A stretch of 64,000 nt of DNA from Pseudoalteromonas luteoviolacea. GTDB lineage: Bacteria; Pseudomonadota; Gammaproteobacteria; Enterobacterales; Alteromonadaceae. Location of the stretch: contig NZ_JWIC01000007.1 of assembly GCF_000814765.1 (NCBI RefSeq), positions 722,500 through 786,499 on the forward strand. The letters are read 5' to 3'. The translations under genes were made by a program, and so were the position numbers. The notes under the pieces were generated by a model. That model was given only the letters and a program-made list of their open reading frames with translations. It ran no database searches and had not been told where the DNA came from. Below are positions 8,595 to 18,255 of this stretch, in pieces (the stretch's first letter is position 1; each line of letters begins with the position of its first letter).

Positions 8595-9329
8595 TTACTG
8601 TGGATCGTTGAGTATTGTTCTTATTTTCTCTATTTGTTTTATGGCGTGAAGGTTATCACCGTGCACGCACAGCGTGTCTGCTGCCAGCGCTAGCTTGTGT
8701 CCGTTTGCGGTTATCACGGACTGACTGCCAGCGAGGAGTTGTACTTGCTCTATTAACTTCTCTTCGTTGTGTACTGCGTTAGGCTCAGAGCGAGGTGTGA
8801 GCATCCCCTCATCGGTATACAACCTATCGGCAAACGCTTCCATGAGTAAAGTTACTTTATATTGCTGGGCAAGGGCGCGGTGCTGCTTTGCTTGTGATGT
8901 GGCTAAAATCATTAACTTCAGATCACTTGGGTATTGATGGATGGCTTCAATGATCGTCGTTAAAATAGACTCATCACGCATCATATCGTTGTATAGTGCG
9001 CCATGGGGTTTAACATAACTGAGCCTCATGCCAGCAACTTTTGCCATCCCTTCTAGCGCTGCTATTTGATAGTGGATACAGTTGATGAGCTCTTGTTTAG
9101 CCATAGTGAGTGAGCGGCGGCCAAAGCCTTGGAGGTCAGGGTAACTTGGGTGTGCGCCAAGGAGCACATTATGTTGCTTAGCAAGTGCAATCGTTTTTTG
9201 CATAACACTTGGGTCACCTGCGTGAAATCCACATGCAACGTTTGCCATGTCTATGTGCGGCATCGCCTCTTTATCAAGCCCCATTTCCCAAGCACCAAAA
9301 CTTTCACCCAAATCACAATTTAACAGCAT
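8595..9329 (-). CDS. pxpA: 5-oxoprolinase subunit A (LamB/YcsF family)
   Basis: LamB/YcsF-family protein, the PxpA subunit of the ATP-dependent 5-oxoprolinase that opens 5-oxoproline (pyroglutamate) to glutamate. Clear motifs are the start LNCDLGESFGAWEMG, ANVACGFHAGDP (about 30-41), LGAHPSYPDLQGFGRR (about 57-72) and YVKPHGALYNDM (about 105-116). The length of 244 is normal. GTAGG lies before the ATG. The usual partners pxpB and pxpC are not adjacent; instead a DUF1445 gene lies 17 nt upstream, an arrangement also seen in other bacteria. Activity therefore depends on partners elsewhere in the genome. Confidence 0.9.
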   Translation of the reverse strand: MLLNCDLGESFGAWEMGLDKEAMPHIDMANVACGFHAGDPSVMQKTIALAKQHNVLLGAHPSYPDLQGFGRRSLTMAKQELINCIHYQIAALEGMAKVAGMRLSYVKPHGALYNDMMRDESILTTIIEAIHQYPSDLKLMILATSQAKQHRALAQQYKVTLLMEAFADRLYTDEGMLTPRSEPNAVHNEEKLIEQVQLLAGSQSVITANGHKLALAADTLCVHGDNLHAIKQIEKIRTILNDPQ

Positions 9330-9346
9330 GCCAACCTACTTTTTAA

Positions 9347-10144
9347 TTATTGTATTAACAGATCCATATCTGGCCTATCTGTGACCAGCATATGTTGAGG
9401 ACTGTTTATAATACACAATTCAGGCGCTGCACGGGTAATTGCGAGATGAGCGGTGAGGCTGGTTGTCCAAAATACAGGCTGTTTATTTTCAGGTATGAAG
9501 ATGGGGTCGCCAAAATTGGGTTTTTGCAGATTATTAATACCTATCTCTGCTGGGTTGCCAAAATGTACGGGAATACCATGAGGTACTCGACTGATACTAC
9601 CGGCTTGTATCGCTCGGATAATCTCTTGTGTGTCCATCGGTCTTAGGCAGACTACTTTATTGCTTTTAAATGGACCAACTTGCAGGCTTGGAATATTACT
9701 GATGTACATAGGTAGTGTATGTGCAGGGCTGGAGGTTGTGGTATCAAAACCATAGGTATTGAGGACATAGTCAAATGCCACGTAACTTGCCAAGGCAAAG
9801 GTGACAAAGTCTTCTCGCCAAATTTGTTTGATGTCTGTGACTTCATCAACTAGTTGCCCATCTCTGAGTACGCGGTATTTAGGCACGTCATGACGGATAT
9901 CTATGTTGCTGCCAAGCGCATCTAAATGGAATTCACCATCATTTACACTGGTTGCTAGTAATGGGCAGCAGTCATGGTTATTCTGGCAATATCTTTGAAA
10001 GTCAAAAGCATATGCTTTTGGTAAAATCACAATATTACATTGTGTGAAGCCGGGAACAAACCCATTAGTGGGACCTGAGTAGTCACCGGCTCGAATCATT
10101 TCACGAATCGCGTTAGGTGCCGTTAAGGACGCCTTTGGATCCAT
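9347..10144 (-). CDS. DUF1445/UPF0317 (D-glutamate cyclase-like) protein
   Basis: A 265-residue protein of the UPF0317/DUF1445 family, related to the N-terminal domain of mammalian D-glutamate cyclase and often found beside pxpA. The conserved segments PNAIREMIRAG, GPTNGFVPGFTQCNI, VPMY-like LPMYISNIP, VHFGNPAEIGI and a C-terminal HMLVTD are present. Oddly, the segment that normally reads GCSFSFE is ALASYVAFDY here, so the conserved Cys and Glu are missing. The ATG at 10144 is supported by GAGGG 4-8 nt upstream. Probable role in 5-oxoproline/D-glutamate metabolism, by context only. Confidence 0.8.
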   Translation of the reverse strand: MDPKASLTAPNAIREMIRAGDYSGPTNGFVPGFTQCNIVILPKAYAFDFQRYCQNNHDCCPLLATSVNDGEFHLDALGSNIDIRHDVPKYRVLRDGQLVDEVTDIKQIWREDFVTFALASYVAFDYVLNTYGFDTTTSSPAHTLPMYISNIPSLQVGPFKSNKVVCLRPMDTQEIIRAIQAGSISRVPHGIPVHFGNPAEIGINNLQKPNFGDPIFIPENKQPVFWTTSLTAHLAITRAAPELCIINSPQHMLVTDRPDMDLLIQ

Positions 10145-10217
10145 ATTACCCTCACTAAAATACACAAGTTATTGTACTAATGCGGGGCTGGTACTTGGTG
10201 AAAGTTAACTGAATTAA

Positions 10218-12038
10218 TCACTCAAGACCAATGCTCACAGGCAGTTGCCCATGTGCCTTTGCATGACCGACAATCACTTTTGCAAGTGCAGTAAATGCAG
10301 GCCCTCGCACATCATTTTCAGTTGCTACATCCACATTATAGGCATAGCTTGCCAAAACCGCTTGATTGAAAGGTGCATATTTTGCAATTTCGTATGGGGC
10401 GCGCAAGCTGATAAATAAGCTCGCTTTTTTGTGCGTATGAGCAAACAGCATAAGTTCATAGAGTGCTTTGGGCTGTTGCTGCTTAGCGACTTCGTAAGAC
10501 TCAAGCTCAGCTAAGTCGTCCATTCCACCAATTTCTGCGGCACTTTGCAAAGGGGATGCGTGTGCGCTGATCACCCAGTTAGCCTCTAAAATGGCTTGTC
10601 TGGCACGCTGTGGTTTAAACGCTTGCAAGCTTGTTATTGATATAGTGAGTTTTTTGTCAACTTCGCTGAGTAAAGCTTGTTTTAAAGCGGTGGCTTTTTG
10701 TCTATCTGGCATAATCAAGTGGATATGCTCGCCATCCTTTATTTGCATGGGCAGCAAGCCTACATTTTTCACTTCGGTGATCGCATCAAGCGCTAAGTCC
10801 GCCTCAATTTGTCTATGTTTGGGATTGCCAAGCATGCTGTTGGCAATTGCAAGACTCGGTGTTACTTGCTTGCTGAGCATATTGGCTTTGAGCTTCGCGA
10901 TCCGCTGATTTGATTGAATAAGCTCTTGCCTGTTCAATCGTTCAGATTCTACCGCGCTTTTCAGTGCTTCAAAAAACGTTTTAAATTGATTGAGGTCATC
11001 AGGGGTTCTGACTTGAATTGGCATCAACGCAATATCCACACCTGCGTTAAAGGTTTCTAATACAGCGTCGAGCGGTGTAAAGAAGTCACTGATCCCAGCC
11101 ATATCGAGCGCATCGGTAATTGTCACACCTTGATAGTGCATTTTTCCTCTGAGTAAGTCATGCATAATTGCCCGTGACATCGTAGCTGGGCGGATCATGT
11201 TTTCGCCTTGTTTGTTGGTGACGGTACTGCTATCTAAAGCGGGGTATTGTATGTGCGCAGTCATGATCATGCCGGGCTGTTGCTGTTTGATAATTTGACT
11301 AAAAGGATAGAGATCTTGCTGCTTAATTTGGGTCAGCGTATGGTCTACTCTAGGGAGTCCAGTATGGCTGTCGACATGGGTATCACCGTGCCCTGGAAAG
11401 TGCTTTAACGCCGAAATAACCCCATTTTGTTCAAATGCTTTGACCTGTGCAGCGCCTAATTGTGCAACTATCTTAGGATCTTCGCCAAAGGCACGCACGT
11501 TAATAACGGGGTTAAGTGGGTTTGCGTTAACATCGACTGTGGGGGCAAAATTGACATTAATGCCTAGGCTATTGAGCTCTTTTCCAATGGCACTTGCCAC
11601 ACTCGTGGCATACTTTTCACCGTGTTTTTGATAAGTGGCGCCTATGCTCATGTTGCCAGTAAATGAGGTCGCCTCAGCGCGATTGATACGCGCGACTCGG
11701 CCTCCCTCTTGGTCGATTGAGATAAATAGCGGGGTATCGCTTGCTTGTTGTAATGCTTTGGTCAAGTCGATAATTTGACTGGTTTTTTGTACATTTTCGG
11801 CAAATAGTATGACACCGCCAATATGATACTGCTTTATGAGCTGAGCCAATTCTTCAGGCAGTTCGGTCATGGGTTGGCGGCAATGTGTATCTTGCTGACA
11901 AAAGTAGCGAAAATCCAGCATAAGCTTTTGTCCAATCAAGTGGCGAATGTTGGTGTCAGCGTTGTCGGCGCTAACGAATGTACTTAAAGTCATAATACTG
12001 AGTAAACCTAATTGTTTGATGTGATTTAAAATACGCAC
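10218..12038 (-). CDS. exported glycoside hydrolase family 3 beta-N-acetylhexosaminidase
   Basis: A 606-residue GH3 enzyme with a signal peptide (about 1-24) and a catalytic TIM-barrel domain. The NagZ-type signature KHFPGHGDTHVDSH lies near residues 212-225 and supplies the Asp-His general acid/base dyad; the nucleophile Asp is in ITDALDM near residue 309. A second, C-terminal alpha/beta domain (about 400-600) makes it longer than cytoplasmic NagZ and like the exported two-domain enzymes of Gram-positive and marine bacteria. The substrate is probably N-acetylglucosaminides from chitin oligomers or peptidoglycan. The start is a GTG with no clear ribosome site. Confidence 0.88.
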   Translation of the reverse strand: MRILNHIKQLGLLSIMTLSTFVSADNADTNIRHLIGQKLMLDFRYFCQQDTHCRQPMTELPEELAQLIKQYHIGGVILFAENVQKTSQIIDLTKALQQASDTPLFISIDQEGGRVARINRAEATSFTGNMSIGATYQKHGEKYATSVASAIGKELNSLGINVNFAPTVDVNANPLNPVINVRAFGEDPKIVAQLGAAQVKAFEQNGVISALKHFPGHGDTHVDSHTGLPRVDHTLTQIKQQDLYPFSQIIKQQQPGMIMTAHIQYPALDSSTVTNKQGENMIRPATMSRAIMHDLLRGKMHYQGVTITDALDMAGISDFFTPLDAVLETFNAGVDIALMPIQVRTPDDLNQFKTFFEALKSAVESERLNRQELIQSNQRIAKLKANMLSKQVTPSLAIANSMLGNPKHRQIEADLALDAITEVKNVGLLPMQIKDGEHIHLIMPDRQKATALKQALLSEVDKKLTISITSLQAFKPQRARQAILEANWVISAHASPLQSAAEIGGMDDLAELESYEVAKQQQPKALYELMLFAHTHKKASLFISLRAPYEIAKYAPFNQAVLASYAYNVDVATENDVRGPAFTALAKVIVGHAKAHGQLPVSIGLE

Positions 12039-12209
12039 GGTGCTGAATGATCAATTTTTTGTTTACTTTATCATGTGATCTGACGAGTTGAGAGACTTTC
12101 ATGCTAATTCAGCGATGTTTTTGAAAGAGACAGTTTGCACAAGATGGTCATATATTCGTTTGAGAATAGTCTATAACTAAGACTAGGGATCTGTGGGCAC
12201 GAGAGCCGC

Positions 12210-13001
12210 ATGAACAAGCACTGTTGCATATGTCTATTTTTTTGTCTTTTTAAAGGGGTCGCCAGTGAAGCGCAATGCACACAAATGCGCCTGTCTGGTA
12301 GTGCTGATATGCCACCAATTAGTTATGCCATTAATGAAGAAAAGTTGGTTGGTATTGGCTTCGAGTTTGTCCGTACGATTGTTCAAAAGGAGATCAGTGT
12401 CGAGGTGACAAGACCTGCACCGTTGCAACGCGTTATGCAGTGGGCACGTGATGGCCATATTGATATGTTTGTTGGCTTGCAAAGTGATGAGTACCCCAAA
12501 GAGTGGTTTACTGTACTTCATCCTGCAATTACGGACTCTGCCTACGCGGTATTTTATCGCCGAGGCAAGCGGGTCATGAACATTGATAAGTTATATGGCT
12601 TAAGGGGGGCAATTCTGCGTGATATGGAGCTCAAACCAAATCCAGTAATTAAGCTTGAAATTGAGAACTTACAACTACTTAGAACAGATAGTATTGCTCA
12701 GGCAATCCAACTCATTAAACTCAAAAGGATCGATTACTTTATCGCGCCACAGTGGCAGACAATTAATACTTGGTTTGAGTCAGGGCGAGCGGTTCCATTG
12801 GCTATGCTGCCTGAGCCAATCCAAATCAATCACGTGTATTTAGCGTTGTCTAACTTCAGCCCTTGCATAGAGCAAAAGGCGGCAATTGAATCGGAAATTG
12901 TCAAAGCAAAACAAAGTGGGGTGATGGAAGCTCTACTAGAGCAGAGCTTCTTATATACTAAAGCGATTGATCAGTTTTATAACCTGATCGAGTCTCCTTA
13001 A
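12210..13001 (+). CDS. periplasmic solute-binding protein, SBP_bac_3 type
   Basis: A 263-residue exported protein of the family-3 (amino-acid-like) periplasmic binding fold. A Cys-rich signal peptide of about 20 residues is followed by LSGSADMPPISYAINEEKLVGIGFEFVRTI, the usual opening of lobe 1; the second-lobe region AIQLIKLKRIDYFIAPQW near 165-185 also fits. GAGAG lies just before the ATG. No permease or ATPase is nearby, so it may be an orphan binder; such proteins are frequent in marine gammaproteobacteria. It converges with the next gene, overlapping by 4 nt at the stops. Confidence 0.75.
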   Translation: MNKHCCICLFFCLFKGVASEAQCTQMRLSGSADMPPISYAINEEKLVGIGFEFVRTIVQKEISVEVTRPAPLQRVMQWARDGHIDMFVGLQSDEYPKEWFTVLHPAITDSAYAVFYRRGKRVMNIDKLYGLRGAILRDMELKPNPVIKLEIENLQLLRTDSIAQAIQLIKLKRIDYFIAPQWQTINTWFESGRAVPLAMLPEPIQINHVYLALSNFSPCIEQKAAIESEIVKAKQSGVMEALLEQSFLYTKAIDQFYNLIESP

Positions 13002-13402
13002 AAGGACATCAGCACTTTTACACTGCTATTCGCGCTGCCACTGCTGACATAACCTATTACATTCGGATTATCAGCCACTAGCTTCATGACCTCTTGATCA
13101 TTCGCCATACTTTTTGGTGGTTGTCCTTTACCTGTAAAGAGCAATTTAGACCAATATGCTTTGAGTTGACTGGCGCTACGGCCAACCACTTTGGTATTAA
13201 ACTCTTCAGTTACTGGGTTGCTGTCTACTTGGCTAATTGGAATGACTTTCGCCGAACCATCAAAGGTTTTTAACTTACCGAGAAAGATCTGTTCGATTTT
13301 ACCTTTATCAAGTGTGGCATTATTAGATGGATGAACAACGACATCAACGGCCAAAGCCGAGGTTGATAACATTAACATAGTTGTAAGTATGATTGATTTC
13401 AT
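12998..13402 (-). CDS. small PstS-like periplasmic protein
   Basis: A 134-residue exported protein with a signal peptide (1-18) and a single PBP-like domain of the phosphate-binding kind: IEQIFLGKLKTFDGSAKVIPI and the C-terminal NVIGYVSSGSAN match the conserved lobe of PstS-type proteins, but it is less than half their length. It lies 12 nt downstream of the porin gene in the same direction, so they form an operon, a pairing known in Shewanella-like bacteria. It is probably involved in anion binding or sensing; no transport function is shown. Confidence 0.75.
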   Translation of the reverse strand: MKSIILTTMLMLSTSALAVDVVVHPSNNATLDKGKIEQIFLGKLKTFDGSAKVIPISQVDSNPVTEEFNTKVVGRSASQLKAYWSKLLFTGKGQPPKSMANDQEVMKLVADNPNVIGYVSSGSANSSVKVLMSF

Positions 13403-13414
13403 GTGTTCACCCCA

Positions 13415-14614
13415 CTAAAAAACAATATCTACGCCAGCACTCAAAACCGTAAAGTCCTGAACGTTGGGACGTGTGTCTTCGCCAGATAAATACTGGAACT
13501 TGAATGCTGCATTGGAGTGAAAGTCATAACGTACTGAGACACCTATGGCATCAAATTCCCTGAGCGATAGTGTGTTTCTCAGTGCTTTTGCTGTTGCAAA
13601 TAACGTTGGGTGAGAAATGCCTTTAAGAAATTCTAAATCGCCTTCATCTTGAATGGATTTTTCGTGGTGAACCGTCACGATGGTTTTGTCCATGAGTCGA
13701 TAACCAAATGCGGTATACCAAGCGCGGTTAAAGCCATCGGATGAGTCTTCTACGCCATAGTTGGCAAATTCAAAGTCGACGATAAACTTCTCATAATCGA
13801 TATGGAAGCCTGAGTAGCCGTATAATCCGTCTTTGCCACCCCATATGACAGCATCTTCATATTCTTTGACTTGTTGCGCCGTTGCACCTTGACTAACGGC
13901 CAGATCAACAGCGCTTTGTGTCGCTCCCAATATGGCATTGCTGTCGACACTGCCACCCTCGATTTCAACCATGAAGAAACCAGCAAATACGGTCCACCAA
14001 TCTTTACTTAATTCAACACGTACTGAGATTTCGTCTTTAAAGCCAAAAGTCTCATCATTTTGTGTCGCAGCAAGAAAGGTGGTGCCATCCCAATTACCAT
14101 AAAGCACTTTGGTAACAAGCGAGTAATCACCAAATGTGAAGTTACTATCAAGCGCGATCCCCTCAATGGTTGAGAAGTCAAAACCGGCATAAACTGCCCG
14201 TGGTAAGCGACCAAAATTATTGGTAAAGCCGACGTTTTGATATTCAGATTGATAAAAGCTCGGATTAGCAAAGCGCCCCATACTGATGGTGTGCTGGGGA
14301 GACAGCTCGTAACTGATATATGCCCAGCGTGCTTCCGCGTCAAAGTCATCAGTGCCTTCTGCCATGATTTGAATTGTGGCACTAAGGCCTTCGCCTAGGT
14401 CTGTTCTCGCTTGAAGCGCAAATAGAGATTCGTCTGAAAATGATATATCGCCATCGGCTTTATGTGTGGGAAATGCAGATGTTCCGCCGTCACTGTCCGC
14501 AGAGGTTGCGCGAAGTGATGCGAAGCCATTAAAGACGACTTCTGCATAACTGCAGAAGCTGCATGACGCTAGCGCTCCTCCAATTAACAACTTTACAGCA
14601 TTATTAGATTTCAT
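13415..14614 (-). CDS. outer-membrane porin-like protein
   Basis: A 399-residue barrel protein. The ATG at 14614 is chosen over an in-frame start 15 codons upstream because a clean signal peptide (MKSNNAVKLLIGGALASCSFCSYA) starts there and AGGGTG precedes it. Alternating beta strands, SMGRFANPSFYQSEYQNVGF-like porin segments and a C-terminal ...DIVF typical of Bam-dependent insertion support a porin role. It is first in an operon with the PstS-like gene and divergent from the chemoreceptor. The solute is unknown. Confidence 0.8.
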   Translation of the reverse strand: MKSNNAVKLLIGGALASCSFCSYAEVVFNGFASLRATSADSDGGTSAFPTHKADGDISFSDESLFALQARTDLGEGLSATIQIMAEGTDDFDAEARWAYISYELSPQHTISMGRFANPSFYQSEYQNVGFTNNFGRLPRAVYAGFDFSTIEGIALDSNFTFGDYSLVTKVLYGNWDGTTFLAATQNDETFGFKDEISVRVELSKDWWTVFAGFFMVEIEGGSVDSNAILGATQSAVDLAVSQGATAQQVKEYEDAVIWGGKDGLYGYSGFHIDYEKFIVDFEFANYGVEDSSDGFNRAWYTAFGYRLMDKTIVTVHHEKSIQDEGDLEFLKGISHPTLFATAKALRNTLSLREFDAIGVSVRYDFHSNAAFKFQYLSGEDTRPNVQDFTVLSAGVDIVF

Positions 14615-14871
14615 AGTTTCACCCTGTCCTGTGGTTGTATTAGGTGCAACCGACCACATGCACCACTCTAACCGTAGAACAAGATTGCTTATTTACTAGT
14701 TTGTAAAAAAAATTTCCTGCTTCAGAAACGAACCACCTTGTTTATCGGAAATTGTCGAATAATTGGCAATTTACGTAATTTTGTCCAAGATTATATCTAC
14801 AAATGTACGAAATGAAGCTGTGTGGGTTACCACTACCGCTTTTCTACTGACGCTCATGCAGGATACTGAAC

Positions 14872-16491
14872 ATGCTGTGGTTCAAAAACCTACCGCTTTT
14901 CTATAAAGTTTGTCTCATTGTGGCTTTGTCCATTTCTGTGTTTATCATCAACTTATTAATTAACTTTGCGGCCTTTAAAAGTACACAGCAAGAGTTACTC
15001 TTGCTGGAACAAAAAATATATAAAACAGTACAGTTATCAACTATTAACAGCGTACTGATCAAAAGGGCTGACGAGTTATTTAGTCAATCAGTGTCGTTTG
15101 CTGATAAGGACGTGTTGGCGCAGGCATCTCAGACGGTGGCGGAGCTGACTGATAACATTACACAGCTGGCTGATTTAGATGATAACAATAGAGCGATGCT
15201 GAACGAGCAGTTAGTGGTGATTGACCAATATAGAAAGCTGTCAGAAAAACTCGCAGATGGCATGATCACAAATACTATTGACTTTAGTCAGTTACCAACG
15301 CTTGCGAAACAAAAAGCCAGTTTGTTTGAACAAACAGACAATGACTTAACCAGTTATAGGGAGTTGGTCGGTCAAAATTTTAAAGAAACCATTGAAAAAG
15401 CAAACAAAAGCGGAAACGACGGGCTATGGCTGTCAGTGCAAGCAGGCTTAGTATTGAGTATTTTATTACTGGTGGTCGCACTGTCGGTGGCGAGGAATAT
15501 TAGTAGTACGGCTAATGCGTTAAGAGGCTCATTAAGAGAGCTGGCAGATGGTGAAGGTAATTTAAATCAACGCTTAACGGTCATTGGTAAAGATGAATTA
15601 GGGCGCACGGCATATAACTTTAATAAGTTTATGGATACGCTGACAGAGTCGATAAAAGGCGTGATGGCGGTTTCTCAACCCCTGTTGGACACATCCAAAA
15701 AACTGGTGCAAAGTACTGAAAGTGTTCGTAATCTAACCGATGAACAGGCGTCTCAGGCGTCTCAAACCCAGCAATCTATCCATGAGCTTATTCAATCTAT
15801 ATCGAGTATCAGTGAGGCTGCTTCTGCGGCCAATACGGCAGCGCAAGAAACAGAAGTTGAAGCACAAAATGGATTAACAGCGGTGTCTGATAATATTGCG
15901 AATTCAAAAGATCTGAACTTGCAAATAGGTGAAGCCGCAGACGCGGTCAATGATTTGGCAAAAGGTACTGATAGCGTGTCGTCTATTTTGGATGTGATAA
16001 GCTCTATTGCTGAGCAAACTAACCTATTGGCGCTCAATGCCGCGATTGAAGCGGCGAGAGCGGGTGAGCAAGGACGTGGCTTTGCTGTTGTGGCTGATGA
16101 GGTGCGGACACTCGCATCAAGAACCGGGGATGCGACGACAGAAATTCGTACATTATTGGACTCTTTGCAAAGCGCAGCTGATCGCAGTGTGAAAATGATG
16201 ACTCAAGCGAACGATCAGGCGAGCAGTAATGAAGCGCGTTCTCTGAATGCGGGACAGGCGCTTGAAGAAATCCAAAGTAAGATTGCAAATATAACAATGA
16301 TGAATAATCAAATCGCGTCAGCGGCTGAACAACAAAGTTCAGTGGCTAATATTGTGGCAGAAACCATTGAGCGTATGAATCAGTCTCAGCAACAGGTTCA
16401 TGCCTCATTTTCTGATTTAGATGAAGTCTCTCATCAATTACATGACGCATCAGATCATTTAATGGAAGCAACCGGTAAGTTTAAAATGTAA
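14872..16491 (+). CDS. methyl-accepting chemotaxis protein
   Basis: A 539-residue chemoreceptor: membrane segments at about 11-31 and 185-205 flank a helical periplasmic sensor of about 150 residues. A HAMP domain follows (about 206-260), then a long coiled-coil signalling domain. Its hairpin tip carries the hallmark EQTNLLALNAAIEAARAGEQ and GFAVVADEVR at about 380-415, so it should bind CheA/CheW. AGGA lies about 9 nt before the ATG. No che genes are near; the ligand is unknown. Confidence 0.93.
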   Translation: MLWFKNLPLFYKVCLIVALSISVFIINLLINFAAFKSTQQELLLLEQKIYKTVQLSTINSVLIKRADELFSQSVSFADKDVLAQASQTVAELTDNITQLADLDDNNRAMLNEQLVVIDQYRKLSEKLADGMITNTIDFSQLPTLAKQKASLFEQTDNDLTSYRELVGQNFKETIEKANKSGNDGLWLSVQAGLVLSILLLVVALSVARNISSTANALRGSLRELADGEGNLNQRLTVIGKDELGRTAYNFNKFMDTLTESIKGVMAVSQPLLDTSKKLVQSTESVRNLTDEQASQASQTQQSIHELIQSISSISEAASAANTAAQETEVEAQNGLTAVSDNIANSKDLNLQIGEAADAVNDLAKGTDSVSSILDVISSIAEQTNLLALNAAIEAARAGEQGRGFAVVADEVRTLASRTGDATTEIRTLLDSLQSAADRSVKMMTQANDQASSNEARSLNAGQALEEIQSKIANITMMNNQIASAAEQQSSVANIVAETIERMNQSQQQVHASFSDLDEVSHQLHDASDHLMEATGKFKM

Positions 16492-16879
16492 TGGTGAAAT
16501 GATGACACACTTTATTTTGTACCATGTCATTTCGTGGCTTGTTACTGCGCGCTTTGATATGCCTTAATCTGGTTTTTTCTTGTCAGAAATCGTGATGTTA
16601 TTATACTTTTCAACCACATTGAGCATAGGCAATTACTGACGCTAAAGTGCGCAAATTGACGCGAGCATCGCGGCTATTTTCCTAAATACGTCCTTTTTTT
16701 AGTTCACCCATCCATCTTATTTTTTATTGATAACGTTTGGACTTATTTGATTTTTTCACAGGTCTTTGTTGGGCTGGTTTGAATCTACTTACAAAAAAGC
16801 AGTGCTTTTTAATCATCGTTTTGGACGATTCACTTTCGTTATCCGTCACATTAATAAGTAACTGAGTCTAAGTAAAAAA
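16492..16879. other. 388-nt intergenic region
   Basis: No coding potential recognised. A GAAATGA...TGTCATTTC imperfect hairpin follows the chemoreceptor stop (about 16496-16534) and may act in termination. The rest is AT-rich and presumably holds the promoter for the response-regulator gene at 16880; I see no site I can assign with confidence. Confidence 0.4.
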
Positions 16880-17602
16880 ATGGCAAAAGTATTATTGGTC
16901 GAACGCGACAACGTTTTAGTAGATAAATTAGAGTCATCCATGAACAGTGAAGGACATCAATGTTATCGATTGACGAATGAGAAAAGCATTGTTGATTGGG
17001 TGCTATTGAATCGTCCCGATCTGGTTGTACTCGATAAGGGAACGCTACAAGGCAGCGCCATTAGACTATGCTGTGAAATTCATCATCGATCAGATACTTT
17101 GTTAATTGTGACCAGCAATTGCGATCAAGTTATGGAGCAGCTCATCGCACTGGAGTCTGGTGCAGATGATTATATCAATAAGCCTTATTGCCCAGAAGAA
17201 TTGGTTTCTCGTATTAACGCTATGATACGCAGGTTACAAAAACTCGCTGCGATAAAGCGCCGTTTGCAGCTTATTGAGCATGGGTTTAAGGTAACGTTCG
17301 CTGACAGAGAAGTGCGGCTGACTCAAGTTGAGTTTTATTTATTTCGTTTGCTACATGGGCAGCCTTATAAAGTGTTGACCAGAGAGGACATTAGTCGACA
17401 GATCTACAGTGATCATCGGGTTGTATCGGAAAATACTGTGAATAGCCATATTCGTAATTTGCGTCGGAAGTTAAAGACGATTTCCCCCCATCACATGTTG
17501 ATCACCAGCGTTTATTCTGTAGGTTATCAATATCAGCCTCTCTTGGACTCGGCCCATGGCGAACTAAGCGTGCCATCATTGCGTTTTAGTAAATTTGGCT
17601 GA
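16880..17602 (+). CDS. orphan OmpR-type response regulator with altered acidic pocket
   Basis: A 240-residue two-domain regulator. The receiver (about 1-115) keeps phospho-acceptor Asp52, Thr78 and Lys101, but the acidic triad reads E8-R9-D10, with Arg replacing one of the two Asp that bind magnesium, and the loop after Asp52 (KGTLQG) departs from the usual LPxxDG. The winged-helix domain (about 135-225) ends in the normal recognition and wing motif (SHIRNLRRKLK...VYSVGYQ). No histidine kinase is nearby. It lies 41 nt upstream of an ECF sigma gene in the same direction, so it may belong to that module. It may act with weak or no phosphorylation. Confidence 0.85.
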   Translation: MAKVLLVERDNVLVDKLESSMNSEGHQCYRLTNEKSIVDWVLLNRPDLVVLDKGTLQGSAIRLCCEIHHRSDTLLIVTSNCDQVMEQLIALESGADDYINKPYCPEELVSRINAMIRRLQKLAAIKRRLQLIEHGFKVTFADREVRLTQVEFYLFRLLHGQPYKVLTREDISRQIYSDHRVVSENTVNSHIRNLRRKLKTISPHHMLITSVYSVGYQYQPLLDSAHGELSVPSLRFSKFG

Positions 17603-17643
17603 CTTGTCTAACGTGTGGACTGAGTGATAATATTGCGCATCAT

Positions 17644-18255
17644 TTGGCCATTAACTTGCCTTTGTTTTACTTTTTTGAGCTAGAGAGCACACATTTGTCT
17701 GAGACAGTAAAGACAACTTCCAAAATCAGTTATTCAAAAAGTCATTTACTCTCTCGTTTGTACCACAAATATAGCCAAGAAATTGGCGCTTTTTTAAAGA
17801 GTAAGTTTGGCGAGCCACCAGACTCTGAAGACATAGTGCACTCAACATTTGAACGTTTTTCTCGGTTGGAGCACCAAGATAAAATCGAAAATCATCGCGC
17901 ATTTTTATATAAAATGGCGCAAAACTTGGTTCTAGACTTCAAGCGTTCAGAAAAAACACGACAGGGTTATATTGATGAAAAAATCTCTGACCCTGATATC
18001 AGTTTAGATGACAGAGAACCTTCAGCTGTTTTAAATAACAAGCAAAAACTGGCATTGATAGATAAAGCCTTGATGCAGCTGCCCGCGCAGCAGCGACAAT
18101 TATTCCTGCTCAACAGAGTTCATCAAATGTCTTATGCCGAAATTGCCAGACGTTGTGAGATGTCGCAAACAGAAGTAAAGCGTCAGGTCGCTAAAGCCGT
18201 GCTTGTTTGCAGTAGTGCGTTAAATCACCAGACAAAGGTAAGTGCTAATGACTAA
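17644..18255 (+). CDS. ECF RNA polymerase sigma factor, FecI-like
   Basis: Extracytoplasmic-function sigma factor of the FecI type (up to 203 residues): region 2 (SEDIVHSTFERFSRL... and FLYKMAQNLVLDFKR, about residues 55-105) and region 4 with its helix-turn-helix (QLPAQQRQLFLLNRVHQMSYAEIARR..., about 145-190). No ATG fits; candidate starts are TTG at 17644 or TTG at 17695 (preceded by GAGAG), the latter giving a length nearer the family norm. It is followed, with an 8-nt overlap, by a FecR-type anti-sigma and then a TonB receptor, the standard surface-signalling order. Confidence 0.85.
   Translation: MAINLPLFYFFELESTHLSETVKTTSKISYSKSHLLSRLYHKYSQEIGAFLKSKFGEPPDSEDIVHSTFERFSRLEHQDKIENHRAFLYKMAQNLVLDFKRSEKTRQGYIDEKISDPDISLDDREPSAVLNNKQKLALIDKALMQLPAQQRQLFLLNRVHQMSYAEIARRCEMSQTEVKRQVAKAVLVCSSALNHQTKVSAND

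Noticed and set aside
8595..10144. Complete 5-oxoprolinase (PxpABC) operon
   Set aside because: Only PxpA is present; the adjacent gene is DUF1445 and no PxpB/PxpC-like genes occur nearby.
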